Positions 1 to 8,290 are shown, numbered from the stretch's first letter. The stretch: 51,709 nt of DNA from an uncultured Lachnospiraceae bacterium (GCA_934402515.1 CAKRTZ010000011.1:1-51709), one strand, 5' to 3'. Notes: generated by a model from the sequence alone, not told the origin. Numbers and translations are program-made.

Positions 1-683
1 CACTCGAAGTATGCATTTCTGGGATCATAACCAGCCTCAACCAGAGTCTCGAAACCAGCCTGCATCAGTGCACATACACCGCCACAAAGAACAGCCTGCT
101 CACCGAACAGATCTGTCTCAGTCTCGGTACGGAAGGTAGTCTCAAGAACACCAGCTCTTGCGCCGCCGATTGCCAGAGAGTAAGCCAGTGCAAGGTCAAG
201 AGCCTTACCGGTAGCATCCTGCTCTACAGCAACCAGACAAGGAACGCCCTTACCAGCCTGATACTCGGAACGAACAGTGTGTCCAGGTCCTTTGGGAGCG
301 ATCATGGTTACATCAACATCTGCAGGGGGCTTAATGCATCCGAAATGAATGTTGAAACCATGTGCGAACATTAACATATTTCCGGCCTCAAGGTTGGGCT
401 CGATATCTTTTTTGTACATATCAGCCTGTAACTCATCGTTGATCAGGATCATGATAATATCAGCTCTCTTAGCTGCTTCTGCTGCAGTATATACTTCAAA
501 GCCCTGTTCCTCAGCCTTTTTCCAGGATTTAGAACCCTCGTAAAGTCCGATAATGACATTGCATCCAGACTCTTTTGCATTCAAAGCATGTGCATGTCCC
601 TGGCTGCCGTAACCGATAATTGCAATGGTTTTGCCTTCCAGTAAGGACAGGTTACAATCTTCCTGATAATAAATCTTTGCCAT
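1..683 (-). CDS. ilvC: Ketol-acid reductoisomerase (partial, C-terminus off the window)
   Basis: This enzyme isomerises and reduces acetolactate or acetohydroxybutyrate with NADPH, the second step of valine and isoleucine synthesis in the cytoplasm. The visible part is the first ~227 residues. It begins MAKIYYQEDCNL and carries the Rossmann motif GYGSQGHAHALN, then MLMFAHGFNIHFG and MIAPKGPGHTVR, which are typical of class I IlvC. The knotted domain starts at about residue 185 (FRTETETDLFGEQAVLCGG). The ATG at 681-683 is preceded by GGAGG nine bases upstream. It lies about 70 bp downstream of ilvN and completes an ilvB-ilvN-ilvN-ilvC order, so it is probably the last visible gene of that operon. 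Confidence 0.97.
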   Translation of the reverse strand, partial: MAKIYYQEDCNLSLLEGKTIAIIGYGSQGHAHALNAKESGCNVIIGLYEGSKSWKKAEEQGFEVYTAAEAAKRADIIMILINDELQADMYKKDIEPNLEAGNMLMFAHGFNIHFGCIKPPADVDVTMIAPKGPGHTVRSEYQAGKGVPCLVAVEQDATGKALDLALAYSLAIGGARAGVLETTFRTETETDLFGEQAVLCGGVCALMQAGFETLVEAGYDPRNAYFE

Positions 684-751
684 TTTACATTCCTCCATTT
701 TGTTAAAACATGTGATTTTATGTACACGGGGGTCACCCCGGTGCAAACAAC

Positions 752-1255
752 TTAATCCTCCAGATAAGTGACATTCTCAATGCCACGTCCCAGACCCGCA
801 ATACCGGTTCTCGCCAATTCCAGGATTTCATAGCCGGAAAGCAATCCCAGAAATGCATCAACCTTATCCTGATTTCCGGTCAGCTCAATAATCAGGCTTT
901 CCGGTGCCACATCAATAATCTTCGCACGGAAAATATCAGCAATGGCAATCACGCCCTGTCGCTCCTGGGCATTGGCTCTGACTTTGATAAGTGCCAGTTC
1001 TCTGTAAACGGATTCCTCCGGTTTCAGTTCCTTCACATCCCGTACATCCACCAGTTTGGCTACCTGTTTCTCAATCTGGTCAAGTATTTCATTATCTCCC
1101 ATCGTTACAATGGTAATACGGGTATATTTCGGGTCAGCAGTCACACCTGCGGTAATGCTCTCAATATTATATCCTCTTCTGGAAAACAGTCCTGCAATAC
1201 GGCTGAGTACGCCGGAAGTGTTGTCTGTCAGAAGCTGAAAAACTTTCTTCTGCAT
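752..1255 (-). CDS. ilvN: Acetolactate synthase small (regulatory) subunit
   Basis: This 167-residue protein has the standard IlvN/IlvH layout: an N-terminal ACT domain (FQLLTDNTSGVLSRIAGLF, then RRGYNIESI) and a C-terminal ALS small-subunit domain (residues ~85-160, ending LARTGIAGLGRG). It binds valine and tunes the catalytic subunit IlvB. The gene lies between a second ilvN-like gene upstream and ilvC downstream. The ATG follows an AAAGGAAAG ribosome site. Of the two tandem paralogues this one is closer to the classical family, notably in its ELARTG...RG tail, so it is the likelier canonical feedback subunit. Confidence 0.93.
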   Translation of the reverse strand: MQKKVFQLLTDNTSGVLSRIAGLFSRRGYNIESITAGVTADPKYTRITIVTMGDNEILDQIEKQVAKLVDVRDVKELKPEESVYRELALIKVRANAQERQGVIAIADIFRAKIIDVAPESLIIELTGNQDKVDAFLGLLSGYEILELARTGIAGLGRGIENVTYLED

Positions 1256-1317
1256 GATTCTTTCCTTTCTTTTTCAAGTGAAATCGAACCAATTTTTACT
1301 CTACTATAGTCCTTCTC

Positions 1318-1803
1318 TTAATCGTTGTCAATGCATTTGGGAAGAGCCAGCGTTCCGGTTCGGGCAACCTCTACAATACTGATGGATTGCAACATACTGA
1401 TCAGCAATCTCGTCCGCTCCGGCAAGTCACATATCTGGATGATCATCATATTTTTGGACATGTCTACAATCTGTGCCTTCATAATCTCACAGGTCTCCAT
1501 GATATCCCTGCGGTTATTTTTGTTATATTTTACCTTCACCAACATTAGTTCGCGGCTGATGGACTGGGCTTCATCAAAAGTTTTCACCTTAATGACATCC
1601 AACTTTTTGTTTAACTGTTTCTCAATCTGTTCAATGGTTCGTTGATCTCCGGAACTGACAATGGTCATGCAGGATACATCCGGATCATCCGTCTCACCTA
1701 CAGCCAGAGAATCAATGTTAAAACACCTTCTTGAAAAAAGTCCCGCAACCTTACAGAGTACACCGGAGCGGTTCTCTACTAATACAGAATAAATTCGTTT
1801 CAT
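1318..1803 (-). CDS. Second acetolactate synthase small-subunit paralogue (ACT domain)
   Basis: This 161-residue protein is clearly homologous to the neighbouring IlvN, sharing ENRSGVLCKVAGLFSRR, FNIDSL, RELMLVKV and VEVARTGTLAL. It has an ACT domain at the N-terminus and an ALS small-subunit C-terminal domain. It lies 17 bp after ilvB and 62 bp before the other ilvN, so all three should be co-transcribed. It diverges in the ACT domain (VGETDDPDVSCMTIV) and has a shorter tail, which may mean different ligand binding or a heteromeric regulatory subunit. The family call is secure; a separate function from the other subunit is inference. Confidence 0.88.
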   Translation of the reverse strand: MKRIYSVLVENRSGVLCKVAGLFSRRCFNIDSLAVGETDDPDVSCMTIVSSGDQRTIEQIEKQLNKKLDVIKVKTFDEAQSISRELMLVKVKYNKNNRRDIMETCEIMKAQIVDMSKNMMIIQICDLPERTRLLISMLQSISIVEVARTGTLALPKCIDND

Positions 1804-1820
1804 AGCACCTTTCTCCTTTC

Positions 1821-3446
1821 CTATTTTACCAGATCCATGGGATCAATGAGACATTCCATCAACATGGACTCATCCTTTGCAAGAAAAGCGTCAATAGCTT
1901 CTCCCATTCCCTCATTGGTCTGTAAACGGATAAAAGGCATTCCGTAGGCAGCCGCCAGTTTCTCCAAATCGGGAGAACCGCTTAAATCCACCACAGAATA
2001 ATGGTCTTTATAGGTATAATGCTGATACTCCCGCACCATGCCCAGATAATTATTTTTCAGGACAATAATTTTCACCGGAATATTGTGCTGGCGCATAGTG
2101 GCAAGTTCCATCATGGACATCTGGAAAGATCCATCTCCGCACACTGCAATCACCTGCCGGTCAGGGCTTGCCAGTTTTGCTCCCATGGCAGCCGGAATGG
2201 AATACCCCATGGTTCCCATGCCGCCGGAAGTCATAAATCTGCCTTTGCGAACAATATGATAAGCACAGGACCAGATCTGGTTCTGTCCCACATCAGCCAC
2301 ATAGACACCATTTTCCTGCATCTTCTCGGAAAGCATGGTAATAAAGGCTGCTGGGTCTACATAGTCGGGATTGGGCTTGCGTTTCACGCCCATGGAGTCA
2401 CGGTAGCTGTTCATGGTGTCAATCCATGCCTGGTGCTCACAGTCCTCCGGTTTCACATCTTCTTTTGCGATATCTTCAAAAATATGTTTGGCATCGCCTA
2501 CCAACGGAATGGTAGGAACTGCATTCTTTCCGATCTCCGCAGAATCCACATCAATATGTACCAGCACGGAATTACCAATCACCAGATCAGGCTGACTGAT
2601 GGCACGGTCTGCCACACGGGCACCTACCATAATAATCAGATCTGCCTCATTCATGCCACGGTTGGCATAGGGCTTGCCGTTGTTTCCCACCATGCCGTAA
2701 TACATGGGATGCTCCGTGGGCATCACACCGATTCCCATCATGGTAGATACCACCGGAATCTGGTATTTCTCTGCAAAGGCACGAAGTTCCTGCTCTGCGT
2801 TGCTTAACAGCACACCGCCCCCTGCGCAGATAATGGGGCGTTTCGCCTTCTGCAGTTCCTTCATCACTTTTTTAATCTGCATGATGTGACCATGCACTGT
2901 AGGCTTATAGGTGCGCATGCTCACTTCTTCCGGGTATTTGAATTTGGAAATCGCAGCGTTCTGGATATCAATTGGAATATCAATGAGCACCGGTCCCTTC
3001 CGTCCTGTATTGGCAATATAAAATGCCTCCTTGAAGATCCGGGGAATTTCATTAACATTTTTTACCAGATAGCTGTATTTTACAAAAGATTCCACAGCTC
3101 CTGTGATATCTGCCTCCTGGAATACATCGGAACCTAACAGTTCACTGTTGACCTGTCCGGTGATGCATACCAGAGGAATGGAATCTGCAAAAGCGGTGGC
3201 AATACCTGTGATTACGTTGGTGGCACCTGGGCCGCTGGTGACGGCACACACTCCCGGTCTGCCTGTCATACGCGCCATTCCGCTGGCGGCATGGGCAGCA
3301 TTCTGTTCCGTGCGAATGAGAATCGTGCGGATGTCAGACTCTAAAATACTATTGAAAAAAGGACAGATTGCCACTCCCGGATACCCGAATACGGCGGTAA
3401 CCCCCTCTGCTTCCAGACATTTAACGATTGCGTCTGCACCAATCAT
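1821..3446 (-). CDS. ilvB: Acetolactate synthase large (catalytic) subunit
   Basis: This 541-residue ThDP enzyme condenses two pyruvates, or pyruvate with 2-ketobutyrate, to acetohydroxy acids. The layout is standard: the N-terminal PYR domain has the catalytic glutamate context LIRTEQNAAHAASGMAR, followed by the central FAD/TPP_M domain (MVGARVADRAISQPD). The C-terminal PP domain carries the Mg-ThDP motif CGDGSFQMSMMELATMRQHN. It is slightly shorter than the enterobacterial enzyme. The ATG at 3444-3446 has GGGAG nine bases upstream. It has its own promoter just upstream, separating it from metH. Confidence 0.95.
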   Translation of the reverse strand: MIGADAIVKCLEAEGVTAVFGYPGVAICPFFNSILESDIRTILIRTEQNAAHAASGMARMTGRPGVCAVTSGPGATNVITGIATAFADSIPLVCITGQVNSELLGSDVFQEADITGAVESFVKYSYLVKNVNEIPRIFKEAFYIANTGRKGPVLIDIPIDIQNAAISKFKYPEEVSMRTYKPTVHGHIMQIKKVMKELQKAKRPIICAGGGVLLSNAEQELRAFAEKYQIPVVSTMMGIGVMPTEHPMYYGMVGNNGKPYANRGMNEADLIIMVGARVADRAISQPDLVIGNSVLVHIDVDSAEIGKNAVPTIPLVGDAKHIFEDIAKEDVKPEDCEHQAWIDTMNSYRDSMGVKRKPNPDYVDPAAFITMLSEKMQENGVYVADVGQNQIWSCAYHIVRKGRFMTSGGMGTMGYSIPAAMGAKLASPDRQVIAVCGDGSFQMSMMELATMRQHNIPVKIIVLKNNYLGMVREYQHYTYKDHYSVVDLSGSPDLEKLAAAYGMPFIRLQTNEGMGEAIDAFLAKDESMLMECLIDPMDLVK

Positions 3447-3479
3447 AGATCATTACTCCCTTCTGAAGTCATCCCTTGT

Positions 3480-3509
3480 ATATTAGCATAGTAAAGCGTG
3501 AAAGTGCAA
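3480..3509 (-). promoter_or_regulatory. Predicted SigA promoter for the ilvB-ilvN-ilvN-ilvC operon
   Basis: On the minus strand, TTGCAC (3504-3509) and TAATAT (3480-3485) are separated by 18 bases in the gap between metH and ilvB. I saw no T-box or leader-peptide attenuator in this short 73-bp gap, so any branched-chain control would have to act by a DNA-binding regulator. Confidence 0.5.
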
Positions 3510-3519
3510 GAGAGAAACA

Positions 3520-5994
3520 TTAATTTTCGATTCCCAACATCGCCTTCGCTACTTTCACAGCCTCCGCCGCGTCTCTGGAATAGCCGTCCGCCCCGATCTC
3601 ATCTGCGTAGTCCTGGGTAATCACTGCACCACCGATCATTACTTTCACATCGTTAAGTCCCTGCTCATTTTTGTACTCAATCACATGGCGCATCTCCTGC
3701 ATCGTGGTGGTCATCAAAGCGGAAAGTCCGATAATCTGTGCATGATGCTCCTTTGCTGCCTCCACAATTTTTTCCTTCGAGACATCCTTTCCTAAATCAA
3801 TGACTTTAAAACCGTAATTTTTTAGCATCAATGCCACCAGGTTCTTTCCAATGTCGTGGATGTCCCCCTCCACCGTGGCAATGACCACGACAGGAAGCTG
3901 TCCCTTCGTATCTCCGCTTACCAGCATGGGCTCCAAATATTCAATGGAGGTCTTCATGGTTTCCGCACTGGAGATTAACTGGGGCAGGAAGTATTTTCCT
4001 TTTTCAAACAGCTCTCCTACTTTATTGATTGCCGGCATCAGAATGGTATCCAGAATCACTTTCGGCTCATAGCCCCGATCCACTGCAATTTTAGTAAGTT
4101 CTGTCACCTGGGATTGATTTCCCTTTAGCACCGCATTGTAAATGGCAGTCAGTTCGGGATCTTTATCCTGTTCCTTTGTTGTCGCAACTGCAGTCTCTCC
4201 GGAAGCATTTCCCGCAGCTGCCTCCCTTTCCTCTGCCCGCCGATTCATATGTTCAATATAGGCAAGATCTGCTTCTTTTTTGTTCAATAATAAATCAGAA
4301 GCAAATTTTGCACATACCAGCATGTCCTGGTTGGGATTGGCGATTGCCATGGTCAGTCCCGCCTGGATTGCCATGGTGAGAAATGCGGTGTTCACATAGG
4401 TACGTTCCGGTAGTCCGAAGGATATATTGGAAAGACCGCAAATAGTTGCCAGTCCGTTTTCCTTACAGTAACGGATGGTTTCCATGGTCTCCAGTGCCGC
4501 CATTTTATTGGCACCTACAGTGGCAACCAGACCATCCACCACAATATCTTCCTTGGTAAATCCTAATTCATAGGCTCTGGAGGCAATCTTTTCAATAATA
4601 GAAATTTTCTCTTCCATATCCTTGGGCAGTCCCTCATCGGATAAGGGAAGCAGGATAAACATGGCCCCGTATTTCCGTGCAATAGGCAACAGGTTCTGAA
4701 ATTTATACTGCTCGTAGGAAATGGAGTTAATAAGAGCGCGTCCCGGATACCGGCGAAGTGCAGCCTCAATGACTTCCACATAACTGGAATCAATGGAAAT
4801 CGGCAGGGAACTTGCCATGGTAACCTCTTCCACTGCTTTTAAAAGCGTTGCTTTCTCATCAATTCCGCTCATTCCCATATTCACATCAAGCACTTTGGCT
4901 CCACACTGCTCCTGCTGCTCCGCGAAATCGCGAACCATTTCAAAGTTTCCCTCACGAAGCTGTGCCTGCAATTTCTTTTTTCCGGTGGGATTGATGCGCT
5001 CACCCACAATAAAAAACTGGTCGTCCAAGCCGAATTTCCAGGTTTTACGCTCAGAGGAGAGATACCGCATTTTCTTTTCCTGCTTTTCCAGCCTGGCCGT
5101 CAGATACTGATGAAAGTCCTTCTCCCGAAGAGAATGGGTCAGTTTTTCAATAAATTCAGGATTTGTTCCACAGCAGCCCCCTAAAATAGTAGCGCCTGCC
5201 TGTAACAGCAATTCGGATTCTTCCACAAATTCGTCGGGCTTCATCAGATAAACCGTTTTTCCGTTTTCATCAAGGGAAGGCAGACCTGCATTGGGTTTTG
5301 CAATGATAGGAAGGTCTGTCACCTTAGCCATGGCTTCCACCACTGCTGCCATCTGTTCCGGTCCTGTGGAACAGTTTGCTCCCACTGCATCTGCTCCCAG
5401 AGAGGACAGAGTCACCGCCGCAGTTTCCGCATTGGTGCCATACAGAGTCTTTCCATCCTTCTCAAATGTCAGAGTACACATCACCGGAAGGTCACAGATC
5501 TCCTTTGCCGCAATCAGAGCTGCTCTTGTCTCCTGCAGACTCATCATGGTCTCCACCACAATCAGATCCGCCCCAGCTTCCACTACATAGGAAATCTGTT
5601 CCTTGTAAATAGTAATCAGATCCTCGAAATCCAGAGGTCCGATGGGGGCAAGCTGTACCCCGGTCATGGTCAGATCTGCAGCTACTAACGCCTTATCTCC
5701 CGCTGCCTCCTTGGACAGTCTGATCAGTTCCTGATTGATTTCCTTTGTCTTATTCTCCAGTCCATATTCCTTTAGTTTGAGAGAATTTGCGGTAAAGGTG
5801 GGAGCGTATAAGATATCGGTTCCTGCCTCCACATAGGCTCTCTGCAGCTCCAGAATTGCTTCCGGATGATCCAGAATCCACTGCTCCGGGCAGACACCCA
5901 TCGGCATCCCCTTTTGCATTAAATTAGAACCGGTAGCTCCGTCCAACACCACAAATTTATTTTGACATAAGGTTTTAAACTCTTCTTTTTTCAT
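3520..5994 (-). CDS. metH: Cobalamin-dependent methionine synthase lacking the reactivation domain
   Basis: The 824 residues cover three modules. First is a homocysteine S-methyltransferase domain (1-~300) with zinc cysteines in GANCSTGP and GGCCGTNPE. Second is a pterin-binding methyl-THF domain (~330-590, FIVGERINPTGKKK). Third is a B12 cap plus cobalamin-binding domain (~645-824) with the lower-ligand motif DIHDIGKN. The protein ends after the B12 domain, so the C-terminal AdoMet-dependent reactivation module (~330 residues in E. coli MetH) is absent. This truncated form is common in Clostridia, where a separate protein is thought to reactivate it. ATG start at 5994. It stands alone, transcribed from its own promoter. 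Confidence 0.93.
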   Translation of the reverse strand: MKKEEFKTLCQNKFVVLDGATGSNLMQKGMPMGVCPEQWILDHPEAILELQRAYVEAGTDILYAPTFTANSLKLKEYGLENKTKEINQELIRLSKEAAGDKALVAADLTMTGVQLAPIGPLDFEDLITIYKEQISYVVEAGADLIVVETMMSLQETRAALIAAKEICDLPVMCTLTFEKDGKTLYGTNAETAAVTLSSLGADAVGANCSTGPEQMAAVVEAMAKVTDLPIIAKPNAGLPSLDENGKTVYLMKPDEFVEESELLLQAGATILGGCCGTNPEFIEKLTHSLREKDFHQYLTARLEKQEKKMRYLSSERKTWKFGLDDQFFIVGERINPTGKKKLQAQLREGNFEMVRDFAEQQEQCGAKVLDVNMGMSGIDEKATLLKAVEEVTMASSLPISIDSSYVEVIEAALRRYPGRALINSISYEQYKFQNLLPIARKYGAMFILLPLSDEGLPKDMEEKISIIEKIASRAYELGFTKEDIVVDGLVATVGANKMAALETMETIRYCKENGLATICGLSNISFGLPERTYVNTAFLTMAIQAGLTMAIANPNQDMLVCAKFASDLLLNKKEADLAYIEHMNRRAEEREAAAGNASGETAVATTKEQDKDPELTAIYNAVLKGNQSQVTELTKIAVDRGYEPKVILDTILMPAINKVGELFEKGKYFLPQLISSAETMKTSIEYLEPMLVSGDTKGQLPVVVIATVEGDIHDIGKNLVALMLKNYGFKVIDLGKDVSKEKIVEAAKEHHAQIIGLSALMTTTMQEMRHVIEYKNEQGLNDVKVMIGGAVITQDYADEIGADGYSRDAAEAVKVAKAMLGIEN

Positions 5995-6041
5995 CCAGCA
6001 TCTCCACGTTATGTAAACTATAGATCACATATTTCAATTTC

Positions 6042-6059
6042 TGATTCATGTATGAATCA
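6042..6059. promoter_or_regulatory. Operator-like perfect inverted repeat in the metH leader
   Basis: TGATTCAT and ATGAATCA form an 8+8 bp inverted repeat with a 2-base centre. It begins about 5 bases after the predicted metH start point. The centre is too short for a good RNA hairpin loop, so a dimeric repressor site is the more natural reading. It does not resemble an S-box (SAM-I) aptamer. Confidence 0.45.
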
Positions 6060-6070
6060 ATAGCACCGAA

Positions 6071-6123
6071 ATTATATCATCTTGTATCCTTTTCTTGCAA
6101 CCCTATCACAATTATAGTACAAT
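6071..6123. promoter_or_regulatory. Divergent promoters for metH (-) and the lipoprotein (+) sharing one palindromic -35
   Basis: TTGCAA at 6095-6100 is its own reverse complement. Rightward it sits 17 bases from TACAAT (6118-6123), and leftward 18 bases from TATAAT (complement of 6071-6076). Both pairs are good SigA promoters, and both would use the same -35 DNA, so polymerase should not be able to occupy both at once. Confidence 0.6.
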
Positions 6124-6144
6124 ACTTTAGGTAATCGCTATCAG

Positions 6145-6176
6145 GCAGTGTCCGTCATTCACGGAACTGCTTTTTT
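6145..6176 (+). terminator. Terminator-like hairpin inside the lipoprotein leader (possible attenuator)
   Basis: GCAGT plus TCCGT (6145-6155, one bulged G) pairs with ACGGAACTGC (6161-6170) around a 5-base loop, followed at once by six T. It lies about 15-40 bases after the predicted rightward start point and only 3 bases before the GGGAGG of the lipoprotein gene. No plus-strand gene ends upstream that would need a terminator here. Confidence 0.6.
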
Positions 6177-6190
6177 ATGGGAGGTTTTCC

Positions 6191-6733
6191 TTGAAACAGT
6201 TTGCCAGATTTATCACAGCACTTTTTTTTCTTACCATGACGATCGTTCTCACTTCCTGCGGAAAGTCCCAGGAATCTGAAGAATTGAAAGCATACCGCAC
6301 GCAGATGAATACTGTTTTTCAGAACATTTCTGACATCAACGATACCATGAATAACATTGACACGGAATCTGAAACCGCCACCGATGATCTTCTTTCCTGC
6401 TTTGATTCTCTGGAGACAGAATTATCCGGTATGGCAGAGCTCTCTGCTCCCACTCAGTTTTCCAGTATTGATAAGTTAGCCGATGAAGCCTATGAAAATA
6501 TGACCACCGCCAACGAGCTCTACCATGAAGCGTTCAGCAACGGCTCCTACAATGAATACACGGCAGAGGCAGCCAGTGAGTATTATGCCAGAGTGAATAA
6601 GCGTCTGCAGTATATCATCCAGATTCTCCATGGAGAAACTCCGGAGGGTGATGGAGTTACCGTCACTATGGAATCCGGCACAAAGACCTCTCTTCCGGAC
6701 TTTGAAGAAACTACAGAAACAACGGACAACTAA
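6191..6733 (+). CDS. Small secreted lipoprotein of unknown function
   Basis: This 180-residue protein starts with a lipoprotein signal: KQF, a hydrophobic stretch, then the lipobox LTSC with Cys at about residue 23. The mature part is acidic and Ser/Thr/Glu-rich with predicted helices (residues ~35-150), ending in a disordered acidic tail (DFEETTETTDN). It resembles small extracytoplasmic helical lipoproteins, but I do not recognise a family. The start is TTG at 6191 with GGGAGG 6 bases upstream; no better in-frame ATG exists. It is one of only three plus-strand protein genes here, and its leader carries a terminator-like hairpin. Confidence 0.75.
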   Translation: MKQFARFITALFFLTMTIVLTSCGKSQESEELKAYRTQMNTVFQNISDINDTMNNIDTESETATDDLLSCFDSLETELSGMAELSAPTQFSSIDKLADEAYENMTTANELYHEAFSNGSYNEYTAEAASEYYARVNKRLQYIIQILHGETPEGDGVTVTMESGTKTSLPDFEETTETTDN

Positions 6734-6754
6734 ACAGGTTGTCCGTTTAATTTT
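6721..6754. terminator. Bidirectional terminator between converging genes
   Basis: AACGGACAAC (6721-6730) pairs perfectly with GTTGTCCGTT (6738-6747) around a 7-base loop, with TAATTTT on the plus side. The stop codons of both converging genes (TAA plus, TAG minus) lie inside it and overlap by 4 bases. Confidence 0.7.
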
Positions 6755-7200
6755 GTCTCCACTAACTTTTCTCCCTCATATCGAAGCTTCAGGCTGAAAA
6801 ATTCTTTCTGCTCCCGCAGCAGCCGGAAAAAGACTTTGTCTCCCTCCCAGATGGGAAGTTTTTCCACATCCTTGATGGGCACCCATTCCAGATCCCCCTC
6901 ATCACAGGATATCATCGTCCCGGAAAATCCCGCTGCAGTATACAAAAACATATATTCCGTGGGATAGCTGTCCGTCACAAAGGTAATCACACCTCGAAGG
7001 CTGTAATCCGTCAGTTCCAGCCCGGTTTCCTCTCTCGTTTCCCGCATCAGACATTCCTCCGGAGACTCTCCTTCCTCCAGATGCCCGCCAATGCCAATCC
7101 ACTTATCCTTGTTGATATCCACCGCTTTTTTCACCCGGTGTAACATCAGATAACAATCGTCCTTTTCTATGTAACAAAGCGTCGTAATATTCTGCCTCAT
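6730..7200 (-). CDS. Nudix hydrolase (MutT/8-oxo-dGTP pyrophosphatase-like)
   Basis: This 156-residue protein has a complete Nudix box: GHLEEGE, SPEECLM, then REtrEETGL (residues 39-61), giving the G-x5-E-x7-RE-U-x-EE-x-GU pattern. The N-terminus LCYIEKDDCYLMLHRVKK and the following DKWIGIGGHLE resemble the 8-oxo-dGTP diphosphatase group found in Firmicutes. The substrate cannot be fixed from sequence. It lies 3 bp downstream of the GH25 lipoprotein gene, so the two are probably co-transcribed, and it converges with the lipoprotein gene. Confidence 0.88.
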   Translation of the reverse strand: MRQNITTLCYIEKDDCYLMLHRVKKAVDINKDKWIGIGGHLEEGESPEECLMRETREETGLELTDYSLRGVITFVTDSYPTEYMFLYTAAGFSGTMISCDEGDLEWVPIKDVEKLPIWEGDKVFFRLLREQKEFFSLKLRYEGEKLVETKLNGQPV

Positions 7201-7203
7201 CTC

Positions 7204-8190
7204 CTATTCCTCCGTGGGCACAAACCAGACATTCCTGTCTACAATTCCATTAATTCCGTCTACAGTCCCTTTCTCCGTATACTGCCACATCACAAAATTG
7301 TAGGGAGTCTGGGGGATGGGTTCATAATCTGCATACCAGATAGGATAATCCTGTAGCTGTTTCAAATCAAACAGTTCTGACTCCCATACCATATTGCTGT
7401 AAATCATGGGCTGGTAACCTGCCTCCTTGATCCTTTCACAAAAAGCAATGGTATTGGCTGTAAACTGCTCTCCTGTTACCTCATCCGTCCTCGCCACATC
7501 ATCCCGGATGAGTTCCGGGTCATAAACTACGGGAAGCTGTAGTTCATAGCCATCCAGAAGCCCGATAACAAAATCAGCTTCTTCTGTTGCCTCTTCTTCA
7601 TTGATTGCCTGGGAGAAAAAATAAACACCCACATCCATTCCCGTTTTTCTAGCTTCCTCAATATTTCTGGCATAACAATCATCTGCCTTTAAATTTCCGG
7701 CATTGCCATATCCCCGGTAACCAATCCGCACAATGGCAAAGTCTATTCCCGATTCTTTCACTCTCTGCCAGTCTATTTTCCCCTGATATTTTGATACATC
7801 CACTCCATAACGAACCCGGAACCGAGAATCATTTTCATAAGTCACCAGTTCTCCATCCCTGCCAAGACCATCCCAATCATAAGTATGCTTCGGGACTTCC
7901 GGATCAATGATACAGTCATGCCACTCTCCCCAGGCATCCACAAAGTGAAGGATTTGCGGTACTTCCTCTGTTTCCTGTGTTGTCTCTGTATCTGCAATAT
8001 CGGCTGTCGGCTCACTCACTTCTCCCATATCTGTTTTATCTGTGGGAGCATCTCCCTTGCTTTCTACACTTTGCCCATCCAGGTCTCTGATTTCCGTGGC
8101 ATTCTGTGCCTGTCCACAGCCAATCAGCATTCCAATCTGTAAAATGCAAAGTACTGCACCTATATATTTCTTTTGCATCTTTATCCTCAT
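7204..8190 (-). CDS. Cell-surface GH25 muramidase lipoprotein
   Basis: The 328 residues start with a lipoprotein signal (MQKKYIGAVLCILQIGMLIGC, lipobox Cys near residue 25) and a Thr/Glu/Asp-rich linker to about residue 100. A family 25 glycosyl hydrolase domain follows: GVDVSKYQGKIDWQRVK, FAIVRIGYRGYG, then YFFSQAINEEEATEEADF. LPVVYDPE supplies the Asp and Glu of the catalytic D-x-E motif, and the domain ends at IWYADY and MWQYTEKGTVDGI. GH25 enzymes cut the MurNAc-GlcNAc bond of peptidoglycan, so this is probably a membrane-tethered autolysin. It precedes the Nudix gene by 3 bp. Confidence 0.9.
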   Translation of the reverse strand: MRIKMQKKYIGAVLCILQIGMLIGCGQAQNATEIRDLDGQSVESKGDAPTDKTDMGEVSEPTADIADTETTQETEEVPQILHFVDAWGEWHDCIIDPEVPKHTYDWDGLGRDGELVTYENDSRFRVRYGVDVSKYQGKIDWQRVKESGIDFAIVRIGYRGYGNAGNLKADDCYARNIEEARKTGMDVGVYFFSQAINEEEATEEADFVIGLLDGYELQLPVVYDPELIRDDVARTDEVTGEQFTANTIAFCERIKEAGYQPMIYSNMVWESELFDLKQLQDYPIWYADYEPIPQTPYNFVMWQYTEKGTVDGINGIVDRNVWFVPTEE

Positions 8191-8260
8191 TTCCTGTTCG
8201 TAAATTTTCCCTTTATTTTAACATAAATGAAAACACTTTCCTATAGCAAAGCATTTTCGT

Positions 8261-8289
8261 TGCATGGGAGGGGAAAAATTCCCTATGCA
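8261..8289. repeat. Intergenic palindrome of the GCATAGGAA type
   Basis: TGCATGGGA (8261-8269) and TCCCTATGCA (8280-8289) form an imperfect hairpin upstream of the GH25 gene and downstream of the CDF gene. It resembles the longer perfect palindrome at 44521-44549, which has the same GCATAGG/CCTATGC arms, so the two may be copies of one small repeat family. Confidence 0.4.
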
Positions 8290-8290
8290 C

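Noticed and set aside
2001..2807. 268-codon open frame opposite ilvB
   Set aside because: It lies wholly antisense to a clear ilvB, is His-rich with no domain, and has no ribosome site; it is a codon-bias shadow.
3447..3519. T-box or leucine/valine attenuator before ilvB
   Set aside because: The gap is too short and has no T-box sequence, leader peptide or terminator hairpin.
5995..6094. S-box (SAM) or cobalamin riboswitch before metH
   Set aside because: The leader is only about 70 bases and has none of the conserved S-box or B12-box blocks.
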